Shown one piece after another: positions 1 through 7,687 of a DNA stretch of 64,000 bases. Numbering within the stretch: position 1 is the first letter of the stretch; each line of letters opens with the position of its first letter. The notes below the pieces were generated by a model. That model worked only from the letters and a program-made list of their open reading frames with translations. It was not told the origin of the DNA and did not search any database. The DNA is from Sphingobacteriales bacterium (GTDB lineage: Bacteria; Bacteroidota; Bacteroidia; Chitinophagales; Chitinophagaceae), in NCBI GenBank assembly GCA_016219985.1, contig JACRJO010000030.1, forward strand, positions 1 through 64,000, in the 5' to 3' direction. Both the position numbers and the translations under genes were made by a program.

Positions 1-284
1 GGGTGTGCGGGAAGGGATACCCGCTTCGCCCCAGGCGAGACCGTTTCGCGGTTATTGGGTGGCCACGAATATTCACGAATTAACACGAAAGCTTTCTTCC
101 TGTATTTTTCGTGCCCTTTAGTGTCAATTAGTGGCAAATACTTTTAGCCGGGAAGACGGGGTGTGCGGGAAGGGATACCCGCTTCGCCCCAGGCGAGACC
201 GTTTCGCGGTTATTGGGTGGCCACGAATATTCACGAATTAACACGAAAGCTTTCTTCCTGTATTTTTCGTGCCCTTTCCTGTCT

Positions 285-315
285 ACCTGCCCGCTTCGCC
301 GCGAAGCAGGCAGGT
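285..315. repeat. REP-like GC-rich hairpin
   Basis: The arms ACCTGCC plus GCTTCG (285-298) pair with CGAAGC plus GGCAGGT (302-315), with one C/A mismatch and a 3-nt loop. The outer CCTGCC...GGCAGG arms match the hairpins at 380-421, 15177-15199, 59719-59739, 60378-60396 and 63239-63260. It lies in the second repeat unit at a point where the first unit runs straight on. Confidence 0.75.
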
Positions 316-379
316 CTCTGGCTCCCTGCCGAAGGCAGTATTTGCAAAGCAAATCCTTTCGTGTCTTTTCGTGTCAATT

Positions 380-421
380 CCTGCCTACCGGCCCGCTTCG
401 CAGCGAGGCGAGCAGGCAGGC
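380..421. repeat. REP-like hairpin in an occupied site
   Basis: These 42 bases lie between gtgtcaatt (371-379) and gtggcaaa (422-429). In the first repeat copy the same flanks (121-129 and 131-138) are separated by one base. The outer arms CCTGCCT (380-386) and AGGCAGG (414-420) pair perfectly; the interior forms weaker pairings. No target-site duplication is visible. Confidence 0.75.
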
Positions 422-514
422 GTGGCAAAAACTTTTAGCCAGGAAGACGGGAAGTGCGGGAAGGGTTTATGCATCCATGTCAGATTTCGCCCCCGTCATT
501 TATCCCGCAAAATG

Positions 515-548
515 AAAGCGGCTGCCCCATCGCCGGGAAAGCCGCTTT
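515..548 (-). terminator. Putative terminator after the PDZ gene
   Basis: AAAGCGGC (515-522) pairs with GCCGCTTT (541-548) across an 18-base loop. Read on the minus strand, the stem is followed by a T-rich stretch, which fits a terminator for the PDZ gene that would naturally end at 574. Confidence 0.55.
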
Positions 549-573
549 TATATCACACAACAAACAAACAGGC

Positions 574-669
574 TTACAGGTCCGCCGTTTTTATTTTTCT
601 TGGCATCTTTACTTCCATATTCAGGGTTTTCCCATCCCGCTGTAGTTTGATCATCACGGACGTTTTTTA
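574..669 (-). pseudogene. In-frame remainder of the second PDZ domain beyond the TAA
   Basis: The TAA at 667-669 is followed in the same frame by 30 codons and a second TAA at 574-576. The encoded tail (SVMIKLQRDGKTLNMEV, ending PRKIKTADL) is what the end of a PDZ domain should look like: a strand, a turn RDGK, then another strand. Changing the TAA to a sense codon such as GAA would give a 344-residue protein. This may be a recent nonsense mutation, an assembly error or, less likely, readthrough. Confidence 0.75.
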
Positions 670-1608
670 CCGGTTCTCTTTGATCAGCTTCACCATTTCA
701 TCGGTGCTGTTCACCGCCTTGCCATCCACTTCCGTAATAATATCCTCTTCTTTGATCCCGGCTTTGGCTGCATTGCTCTCCTCGTCCACTTCAATTACTT
801 TCACTCCCTTTCCTTCATCTGTATCCTGCACGGAGAGACCGAGTTTGGGACCGTTGCCGGACCAGCTCCATCCCTGTGCGAAGGGGGCCTGGAATTCTTT
901 ATAACGTTGCAGTTCCTGCATGCGGGGCATCATGTTTTGAATATCCCGGTTGAGGTTTTCTAACTGAAAGCCTTCCATCGGGCTGGTGGAGCCGAATACA
1001 TTGCCCCCTCTCCACTTACCGAGTTCTGCAGTAGCTTTCTGCTCTTTTTTATCCCGGAGCCAGGTCACGCTTACTTTATCACCGGGTTTATGTTTGGTAA
1101 TTGTGGCTGACAGGTCATCGGGATCTTCAATTTTCGCGTCATCGATCTTCGTGATCACATCCCCTTCCTTCAAACCGATTTTTTCGGCTGCACTTTCTTT
1201 GGTCACATTCGTGATCCGTACGCCTTTTTCATCTTGTTCAGAAGTAACTCCCAGCATGGCCCTGTTTTCGCTTACGGTCCCAAACATATTCGCTCCTCCT
1301 CCCCGGGGCGACCAGCTCCAGTTGTCTCCTCCTGAATTAAAGGTCAGGGTTTCCAGGTCCTTCAGCTTTTTGATCATCACTTTAATGTCCCCCTCCTTAT
1401 AATCTTCGGCCGGTTTGCCATTGATGAAAATTCCTTTTTCGCCGATCTCGACCACGATCTTTTCCTTGTTATCTCCCTTGCGGGTAATAATGATCTGCTG
1501 GCCTTCTTTTTTTTCTTTGGGCTTTTCCGTCTCACCCTTTTGTGCCAGCAGGGTTGCGGGAGCAAAAAGACCCAGCAGCATCCAGGATTTCAGAGCATTG
1601 ATACGCAT
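667..1608 (-). CDS. Secreted double-PDZ protein, shortened by an in-frame stop
   Basis: Encodes 313 residues from ATG at 1608. A signal peptide is likely (hydrophobic run, then LLAQKGE). The N-terminal third is charged and not recognised. Two PDZ domains follow: the first from about residue 120 (LGVTSEQDE, GLKEGDVITKIDD) and the second from about 255 (LGLSVQDTDEGKG, GIKEEDIITEVDG). Such PDZ pairs bind peptide tails and occur in periplasmic proteases and their scaffolds; no protease domain is seen here. The second PDZ stops after MVKLIKENR, before its last beta strands. The same frame continues for 30 sensible codons after the TAA, so the gene seems to have lost its end by one base change. It probably formed a single-gene unit with the hairpin at 515-548 as terminator. 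Confidence 0.85.
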   Translation of the reverse strand: MRINALKSWMLLGLFAPATLLAQKGETEKPKEKKEGQQIIITRKGDNKEKIVVEIGEKGIFINGKPAEDYKEGDIKVMIKKLKDLETLTFNSGGDNWSWSPRGGGANMFGTVSENRAMLGVTSEQDEKGVRITNVTKESAAEKIGLKEGDVITKIDDAKIEDPDDLSATITKHKPGDKVSVTWLRDKKEQKATAELGKWRGGNVFGSTSPMEGFQLENLNRDIQNMMPRMQELQRYKEFQAPFAQGWSWSGNGPKLGLSVQDTDEGKGVKVIEVDEESNAAKAGIKEEDIITEVDGKAVNSTDEMVKLIKENR

Positions 1609-1748
1609 AAAAAATGTTTTTATGAATTAAAGTACGTTGAGTTTCGTATATCAAATATAATGAGAAAATCCGAAATACGAAATGTTTCGGAAATGTTAAA
1701 GCTGCCGGTTTTATAAGCGGTAAACCGGGTGCAGCGGCCGGTACCGGA

Positions 1749-2264
1749 TCAGGGGGTCCGGGGGTTCAGGATCTCGTAAGTCCTGGCGGGATGGCCATCT
1801 GCTATTTCTTCCCCGATAAACCGCATTCCGCATTTTTCTAATACGTGGCAGGAAGCCAGGTTACCCGGCATCGCCCGGCCAATGATCCGGCGAAGTCCCC
1901 GTTTTTCAAACCCGTATTTGATGGAAGCGTAAGCCGCTTCGGTGGCATAGCCCCTGCCCCAGGCCGTTTTTTTGAGCCGGTAACCCAGGTCCACTTCATC
2001 CCGCTCTGGGATGTATTTCAGCCCGCACCAGCCGATGAATTCCAGTCCGGGTTTAAGATGCACCGCCCAGCGGCCATGCTGATGGAGCGCATACTGGGGA
2101 AGTATGACCTGCTCCAGCACCTCCCGGGCATGTGCCAGATCCCGAAACGGGTCCCCGGTGTACAGGGTTACTTCCGGATCCTGATTCAGTTCATATAAAA
2201 GGGGAGCATCCCCCGGTTCAAACAGGCGGAGCAGTAAACGATCCGTTTCAATGATAACGTTCAT
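1749..2264 (-). CDS. GNAT N-acetyltransferase, RimJ/RimL type
   Basis: Encodes 171 residues. I chose the ATG at 2264 because the family usually starts with a strand like IIETDRLLLRLF; the frame is open for 34 more codons upstream but that part does not look coding. The acetyl-CoA loop is WGRGYATEAAY, followed by the typical NLASCHVLEKCGMRFIGE segment (N and S bind CoA, then the last helix-strand). Members acetylate amino groups of proteins, amino acids or small molecules; the substrate cannot be read from sequence. The gene stands alone, divergent from the small membrane protein at 2360. Confidence 0.88.
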   Translation of the reverse strand: MNVIIETDRLLLRLFEPGDAPLLYELNQDPEVTLYTGDPFRDLAHAREVLEQVILPQYALHQHGRWAVHLKPGLEFIGWCGLKYIPERDEVDLGYRLKKTAWGRGYATEAAYASIKYGFEKRGLRRIIGRAMPGNLASCHVLEKCGMRFIGEEIADGHPARTYEILNPRTP

Positions 2265-2359
2265 ATGCAGCCGAAGAGTAGTTTTACTTACGCAAAAATG
2301 GTATTGTGAGAATGGCAGAATAGCGGAATTTTGAGGCCTCAATAAACCAGGTTTCCTGT

Positions 2360-2500
2360 ATGCCATACCTTGTTTACTTTTCTATCATCATCGTTTGCCT
2401 GGCCGTGATTATCTGGGGTCTCGGGATTTATAATGAAAACCGGAAACTGGAAAAACAGCAACAGAAATATAAAGATGACAATTTCAGGTCTTTCCGCTGA
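2360..2500 (+). CDS. Small single-pass membrane protein, 46 residues
   Basis: ATG at 2360 to TGA at 2498-2500. Residues 4-24 form one hydrophobic helix (from LVYFSIIIVCLAV to LGI), followed by a charged, glutamine-rich tail (ENRKLEKQQQKYKDD). It begins about 95 bases upstream of the divergent acetyltransferase and its stop lies 4 bases from the convergent end of alaS. Layout and composition suggest a real small protein anchored with its tail in the cytoplasm. I do not recognise it and propose no function. Confidence 0.55.
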   Translation: MPYLVYFSIIIVCLAVIIWGLGIYNENRKLEKQQQKYKDDNFRSFR

Positions 2501-2504
2501 GTCA

Positions 2505-5231
2505 TTATAACAGTTTCTTCACAGCTTCAATGACTTCCGCAAGCTTATCCGCCTGCTGTCCCCCGGCTGTTGCCAGGGTTTTCTGACCGCCGCCGCCGCC
2601 TTTGATCAGGGGGGCCACCTGCTCTTTTATAATCTTTCCTGCATCCAGGTTCTTCGCGGCTGCCACGGTTTCCGAAATACCAACTGCCACGAAGGGCTTA
2701 CCCCCGATATTGGCACAAAGTACACTCAGGTGATCCCGCAGGTGATTCTTCAGGTCGGCGCATAATTTCTTCAGTGCATCGGCGCTGCTCACTTCCACGA
2801 TATCGCCGACGAAGTTCACATTATTGATGATCTCATCCTTTTGCAGCAGTTCGTTACGGATCCCCACCAGCTGACGCGCTTCCAGCGCTTCCGCATGCTT
2901 TTTCAGCTCTGCATTTTCCGCCTGCAGGTTTTCAATGGCTTTTTGCAAATCCCGGGGATTCTTCAGTACCTCGCGGAGATTACTGATCAGTTGCAACTGC
3001 TCATTCATATACTCCTCCGCCTGCCGGCCGCAAACCGCCTCCACCCTCCGCACCCCGGCCGCCACGGCTGCTTCGCTGGTAAGCTTGAACAACCCCAGTT
3101 CACCGGTGGAACCCACATGGGTGCCCCCGCATAGTTCTACGGAATAGGCGGGATCCATGATCACCACCCGCACCACATCCCCGTATTTTTCACCAAACAG
3201 GGCCATGGCCCCTAACTGCATTGCTTCGTCTTTGGGCAATGATTTTATGACCACGGGAACATTTTCCCGGATCTTCTCATTCACGATCGCTTCTATCGCT
3301 GCCATCTCTTTATCCGTGACTTTCGCAAAATGGGAAAAGTCAAAGCGGAGATGTGCTTCATTCACCAGTGAACCCTTTTGCGCCACATGTGTACCCAGCA
3401 CTTTTCGTAAAGCGGCATGTAATAAATGCGTGGCGGAATGATGCAGGGTGGTTTCTTTTCTTTTAGCCGCATCCACCCGGGCCGTTACAGTACCTGATAC
3501 TTCCGCGGGCAATGCTTCCGTGAAATGAATGATCAGGTCATTGTCTTTTTTAGTATCCAATACTTCCACGGTGCTGCCGTTGATTTCCAGCCATCCTTTA
3601 TCGCCCACCTGGCCACCGCTCTCCGCATAGAAAGGGGTTTGCTCCAGCACCAGCTGGTAGCCTTCTTTCCCCTTAGCTTTAACTTTACGGTATTTTAAAA
3701 CAGTTGATTGCGCTTCTAACGAGTCATAACCCACAAACTTATTGGCGCCTGCTTTCAGTTCCACCCAGTCACCTGCATCCACCGTGGTGGCAGCACGGCT
3801 GCGCATTTTCTGTTTCTCTAACTCATCCGTAAAGCCTTGCATGTCAACTGACCAACCTTCCTCTTGTGCAAGAAGATTCGTCAGGTCTATGGGGAACCCA
3901 TAAGTGTCATTTAATTGGAATGCAAAAAAACCAGGAATTATTTTCTTCTCTAGTATTTGAGAATAAGCATCTTTAGCAAGCATTTGATCAATGAACTCTT
4001 GCTTCATTGCCTCTTCATTCTCAGCATTCGTTACAATTTTATTGAGCGGTTCTCTGGTTATATTATAAAAGAGCCGTAGTCCTTTCTCCAATGTACGCAG
4101 GAAAGCTTCTTCCTCCTCCTTTACCACTTTGCTTACGAAATCCACCTGCTGCTGCAGTTCGGGAAATACCGTCTCAAACTGTTTGGCCAGTACCGGCACC
4201 AGTTGTGCCAGGAGCGGCTGCTTATAATCGAGATAAGAATAATAATACCGCACGGCGCGGCGCAGGATCCGGCGGATCACATAGCCCGCACCGGTATTGG
4301 AGGGCAGCTGCCCGTCGGCAATCGTAAAACTGATAGCCCGGATATGATCGGCGATCACCCGGAAAGCTACCGCCTCTTTACTGCCGCTGTTATCATACTT
4401 TTTTCCACTGATCTTTTCCGTTACACGGATCGTCCCGGAAAAAACATCAGTATCATAGTTGGAGGTCCTGCCCTGCATGACCCTTACCAGCCGCTCCAGG
4501 CCCATCCCGGTATCCACATGCTTGGCCGGCAGTGGTTCCAGGCTGCCATCTTTTTTCCGGTTGTACTGGATAAATACATTGTTCCAGATTTCCATCACCA
4601 TGCCGGTATCATCATTGTTGACAAGGGAATGCCCGTTATTGTTAGCTTCGGGACGGGTATCATAATGGATCTCGGTGCAGGGGCCGCAGGGACCGGTATC
4701 GCCCATTTCCCAGAAATTATCTTTTTTATTGCCCAGGAGGATCCTGTCTTCTGCAATCACTTTCTTCCATTCATTAAAGGCTTCTTCGTCCTTTGGCAAT
4801 CCTTCCTTTTCATCCCCTTCAAAAATGGTGACATATAAACGGCTTTTATCCAGTTTTAACACATCGGTCAGCAGTTCCCAGCTCCAGGCGATCGCTTCTT
4901 TTTTGAAATAGCCTCCCTGCGGGCGGGCGGGATCCCCGAAGCTCCAGTTGCCCAGCATTTCAAACATGGTGTGGTGGTAGGTATCCACCCCCACTTCTTC
5001 CAGGTCATTGTGCTTGCCGCTTACACGGAGGCATTTCTGGGTATCGGCCACCCGCTGAAAAGGGGCCGGCTTATTTCCCAGGAAATAATCCTTGAACTGG
5101 TTCATCCCTGCATTAGTAAACATCAGGGTAGGGTCATTTTTTACCACAATCGGGGCCGATGGTAAAATTTCATGCCCCTTTGAGCGGAAAAAATCGAGGA
5201 AGGCCTTACGTATATCTGCGCTGGTCATCAT
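2505..5231 (-). CDS. alaS: Alanyl-tRNA synthetase
   Basis: Charges tRNA-Ala with alanine in the cytoplasm and hydrolyses mischarged Ser/Gly-tRNA. It has 908 residues, a little longer than the usual 870-880. The N-terminal class II catalytic core is clear (NDPTLMFTNAGMNQF, then GDTGPCGPC). The editing domain has its zinc motifs HSATH near residue 598 and CGGTH at 701-705. A coiled-coil segment (about 745-785) leads to the C-Ala domain with its glycine-rich loop near 878-882. Two adjacent ATG codons (5231 and 5228) could start it; MTSADIRKAF is the usual beginning, so 5228 is as likely. Confidence 0.98.
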   Translation of the reverse strand: MMTSADIRKAFLDFFRSKGHEILPSAPIVVKNDPTLMFTNAGMNQFKDYFLGNKPAPFQRVADTQKCLRVSGKHNDLEEVGVDTYHHTMFEMLGNWSFGDPARPQGGYFKKEAIAWSWELLTDVLKLDKSRLYVTIFEGDEKEGLPKDEEAFNEWKKVIAEDRILLGNKKDNFWEMGDTGPCGPCTEIHYDTRPEANNNGHSLVNNDDTGMVMEIWNNVFIQYNRKKDGSLEPLPAKHVDTGMGLERLVRVMQGRTSNYDTDVFSGTIRVTEKISGKKYDNSGSKEAVAFRVIADHIRAISFTIADGQLPSNTGAGYVIRRILRRAVRYYYSYLDYKQPLLAQLVPVLAKQFETVFPELQQQVDFVSKVVKEEEEAFLRTLEKGLRLFYNITREPLNKIVTNAENEEAMKQEFIDQMLAKDAYSQILEKKIIPGFFAFQLNDTYGFPIDLTNLLAQEEGWSVDMQGFTDELEKQKMRSRAATTVDAGDWVELKAGANKFVGYDSLEAQSTVLKYRKVKAKGKEGYQLVLEQTPFYAESGGQVGDKGWLEINGSTVEVLDTKKDNDLIIHFTEALPAEVSGTVTARVDAAKRKETTLHHSATHLLHAALRKVLGTHVAQKGSLVNEAHLRFDFSHFAKVTDKEMAAIEAIVNEKIRENVPVVIKSLPKDEAMQLGAMALFGEKYGDVVRVVIMDPAYSVELCGGTHVGSTGELGLFKLTSEAAVAAGVRRVEAVCGRQAEEYMNEQLQLISNLREVLKNPRDLQKAIENLQAENAELKKHAEALEARQLVGIRNELLQKDEIINNVNFVGDIVEVSSADALKKLCADLKNHLRDHLSVLCANIGGKPFVAVGISETVAAAKNLDAGKIIKEQVAPLIKGGGGGQKTLATAGGQQADKLAEVIEAVKKLL

Positions 5232-5300
5232 ACAACTGCGGTAATTGGGTTGATTTTTGCTTTATAACGGGCTATATTTGTTAGCCCCCTGAAAGCGGGG

Positions 5301-5308
5301 CAAAGGTA
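5301..5308 (-). promoter_or_regulatory. Possible -7 element of the alaS promoter
   Basis: The minus strand reads TACCTTTG, an exact match to the Bacteroidota TAnnTTTG element, about 70 bases upstream of alaS. No clear TTG element lies 19 bases upstream. The predicted leader holds a short GCCCC/GGGGC hairpin (about 5284-5300). Confidence 0.4.
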
Positions 5309-5358
5309 AAATATTCGGATGGCATTCTGTGGTTTAGCAGGTTACATGAGCTGGCTCA

Positions 5359-6330
5359 ATGAAAAAAATAAAATATTACTATAATACCAATACGCTCCGG
5401 TATGAAAAGCTGGAGACCCCGCTCCGGGTAAAACTGCTCCGGGTCTTCGGGTTTGTGGCGGCCGCCCTCGTAACCGCCGGTCTGATCTCTTATGCGGCTT
5501 TCCAGTTTGTGGGCTCCCCCAAAGAAAGAATCCTTCAGCAGCAGAATAAGAACCTGAAAGATAATTACTATGACCTGCTGGATGAACTGAAATCGGTGCA
5601 AAACCAGATGAACGAACTGGAAAAAAGGGACAATGATGTGTACCGGGCTATTTTTGAAGCCAACCCGATCCCTGACAGCGCCCGGGCCCGGGAACTGGAA
5701 ACCAAACTGGAGATCGCCAAAGTGGAAAAACTGAGGGACCACCAGCTGGTATCTTCCATCAATAATACCCTGAACAACCTGGTCAGCCGGATCCATGCCC
5801 AGCAGAAATCCTATGACGAAGTGGATGAACTGGTAAAGAACAAGGCCAACCTCCTGGCCAGAACCCCCGCCATACAACCGGTGAGTAATAAGGACCTGAA
5901 CCGGGTGGCATCCGGATTCGGCTACCGGATCGACCCGGTATATAAAACCACCAAGTTTCACGCCGGGCTGGATTTCTCCGCTCCGCAGGGGACCCCGATC
6001 TATGCTACGGCAGACGGGACCATAACCACAGCCGGCAATTCGGGCAATGGCTATGGGAACCATGTCGTCATCAATCATGGCTATGGCTACGAGACCCTTT
6101 ATGGTCATATGGTCCGGGTAAAGTCCCGCAACGGGCAGGCGGTAAAGAGAGGGGAAGTGATCGGCTGGGTAGGCAGCACCGGTAAATCCACGGGACCACA
6201 CTGCCATTATGAAGTACACAAGAACGGCAATAAGATCGACCCGATCTACTTCTTCTATAATGACCTCAGCCCGGAGCAGTTTGACCTGATCCTGAAAAAA
6301 GCTGCTGCGAGCAACCAGAGTTTTGATTAG
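5359..6330 (+). CDS. Membrane-anchored M23 (LytM) peptidoglycan endopeptidase
   Basis: Encodes 323 residues. A short basic cytoplasmic part is followed by one membrane helix (about 31-50), a coiled coil (about 55-165) and a C-terminal LytM domain. The zinc ligands are present: H201 and D205 in HAGLD, and H283 in HCHYE, with YGH at 248-250. This matches cell-wall endopeptidases that cut peptide cross-links in the periplasm during growth or division. The domain order (membrane helix, coiled coil, M23) is the one often found next to a MerR-type regulator in Bacteroidota, and such a gene follows here. Confidence 0.93.
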   Translation: MKKIKYYYNTNTLRYEKLETPLRVKLLRVFGFVAAALVTAGLISYAAFQFVGSPKERILQQQNKNLKDNYYDLLDELKSVQNQMNELEKRDNDVYRAIFEANPIPDSARARELETKLEIAKVEKLRDHQLVSSINNTLNNLVSRIHAQQKSYDEVDELVKNKANLLARTPAIQPVSNKDLNRVASGFGYRIDPVYKTTKFHAGLDFSAPQGTPIYATADGTITTAGNSGNGYGNHVVINHGYGYETLYGHMVRVKSRNGQAVKRGEVIGWVGSTGKSTGPHCHYEVHKNGNKIDPIYFFYNDLSPEQFDLILKKAAASNQSFD

Positions 6331-6416
6331 CCTGCGGGGCAGACCTTCACTTTTCCACACCCGCGGCCCGGGTTGTTTATGGCCCTCATAGTTCGTTATT
6401 TTTACAGCACTGAATT

Positions 6417-6983
6417 ATGGCAAAAGCTTCACTTACCCAGATAACCTTTGATTTTGGTTTTGCGGAAGAACCGGCGCAAAAAGCCGCCGTTCCCGAAATC
6501 CAACCACTGATGCCCGCGATAGAAAAAATATCGGTGGTGGAGGAAGCGGAACCGGTCCTCCGGGCCGTGGCAGCCAAACGGGCTGCAACGACTGGTAAAA
6601 GAGGCCGCCGCTCCCTGAAAGAAACCGGCCTGCAGGCAGATCTCATACAGGTACCGGAGGATGAAGTGCTGTTTAAAAAACAATATTACTCGATCGGGGA
6701 AGTGGCATCCATGTTCAGGGAAAACCAATCCCTGATCCGCTACTGGGAAACCGAATTTGATATTCTTCAGCCCCGCAAGAACCGGAAAGGGGACCGTTTT
6801 TTCCGCCCGGTGGATATTAAGAACCTGGTCATGATCTATGACCTGCTCCGCCGCCGCAAATTCACCATTGAAGGAGCCAAAGACTACCTGAAGAAAAACA
6901 AAAAAGCGGATGAAAAATTTACATTGATCCAGTCCCTGCAGAAAATAAGGGGTTTTTTACTGGAGCTGAAAGCGAATTTGTAA
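6417..6983 (+). CDS. MerR-family transcriptional regulator
   Basis: Encodes 188 residues. After a variable N-terminal region of about 80 residues comes a MerR-type winged helix (YYSIGEVASMFRENQSLIRYW, where EVA and RYWE are typical) and the DRFFRPVDI segment; then a short helix. There is no ligand-binding cysteine domain, so it is not a metal sensor of the classical type. It follows the M23 peptidase by 86 bases and probably shares its transcript. Its targets are unknown. Confidence 0.85.
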   Translation: MAKASLTQITFDFGFAEEPAQKAAVPEIQPLMPAIEKISVVEEAEPVLRAVAAKRAATTGKRGRRSLKETGLQADLIQVPEDEVLFKKQYYSIGEVASMFRENQSLIRYWETEFDILQPRKNRKGDRFFRPVDIKNLVMIYDLLRRRKFTIEGAKDYLKKNKKADEKFTLIQSLQKIRGFLLELKANL

Positions 6984-7064
6984 CTTCCCCTGCAACTTTA
7001 ACGATTCCTGCGCCATCTTTTGCCTGCCTGCCTGTAGATTTGCCAACTCAATAAACCCGGCATT

Positions 7065-7583
7065 ATGAAAAAATGGATCAGCACCGTACTGGCTTTAGTT
7101 ATTGTTTCGGCTTCTTTTGCGCAAACCCAGTTTGAAGTACTGGTGGAAAGACCAAATGAAAAAAGCCTGAAAGGCATCATCTCCCGCTCCCTCCTGGAAA
7201 AGGACAGCTCCTTTAAATGGTATGCAGAAAACCTAAAAGCGTATACACCTCGGCCCGACGCTGCCGAAGCGCTGAGAAAATACAAGGATTCCATACAACT
7301 GCTCATCTTTATAGGCACCTGGTGCAGCGACTCTCATTTTGTGATCCCCAAACTGTACGCACTGACCGATGCGGCCGGTTTCCCGGAGGATCATATTACG
7401 CTGATTGGAGTGGACCGCGGCAAGAAGACCCTGGGGCACCTGGCAGAGGCGCTGAATATAAAAAATGTACCCACCATTATCGTTATGAAAAACGGCCAGG
7501 AACTTGGCCGGGTGGTGGAGTACGGGAAATATGGGATGTTTGATAAAGAGTTGGGGGAGATAGTTGTTACAGCGGGGAATTAG
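7065..7583 (+). CDS. Exported thioredoxin-like protein with a single active-site cysteine
   Basis: Encodes 172 residues with a signal peptide (MKKWISTVLALVIVSASFAQ). The thioredoxin fold shows IFIGTWCSDS, so only the first cysteine (C87) of the usual CxxC is kept, with serine at the fourth position, and the cis-proline region NVPTIIV. This form suits a periplasmic monothiol reductase or isomerase rather than a full dithiol oxidoreductase. TAGATTTG at 7035-7042 matches the Bacteroidota -7 element 22 bases before the ATG. The substrate is unknown. Confidence 0.85.
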   Translation: MKKWISTVLALVIVSASFAQTQFEVLVERPNEKSLKGIISRSLLEKDSSFKWYAENLKAYTPRPDAAEALRKYKDSIQLLIFIGTWCSDSHFVIPKLYALTDAAGFPEDHITLIGVDRGKKTLGHLAEALNIKNVPTIIVMKNGQELGRVVEYGKYGMFDKELGEIVVTAGN

Positions 7584-7687
7584 TTAGTAGTTTGTAGCCC
7601 CTTCTATGAATGCTTTTTTATAAAACGTCTTTTCGTTTCCATCGGGAAATCTGTGGAATCCGTGGCAAAAAAAGGGACAGGAAGAAA

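Larger units (their letters stand above)
1..460. repeat. Tandem intergenic repeat array with about 158-bp period
   Basis: Bases 1-119 recur at 159-277 with no difference that I can see, an offset of 158. The unit holds the core cacgaatattcacgaatta and ends near cttttagccgggaagacgg. A third, partial unit end (cttttagccaggaagacgg) lies near 432-450. Between the shared blocks the second copy carries two extra GC-rich hairpins that the first copy lacks, described separately. No credible gene lies here; the open frames on both strands are short, overlapping and low in complexity. The core resembles dispersed intergenic repeats I associate with Bacteroidota genomes (recollection, not searched). Confidence 0.85.

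Noticed and set aside
269..904. A 211-codon plus-strand frame across the repeat field and into the PDZ gene
   Set aside because: It reads through repeats and then antisense to the PDZ protein; composition is low complexity.
2265..2366. Upstream extension of the acetyltransferase by 34 codons
   Set aside because: The family starts at IIETDRLLLR-like sequence; the extension overlaps the small divergent ORF and looks noncoding.
5356..6360. A 334-codon open frame on the minus strand
   Set aside because: It is antisense to the M23 peptidase, whose zinc motifs and membrane helix are unmistakable; the minus frame has no recognisable domain.
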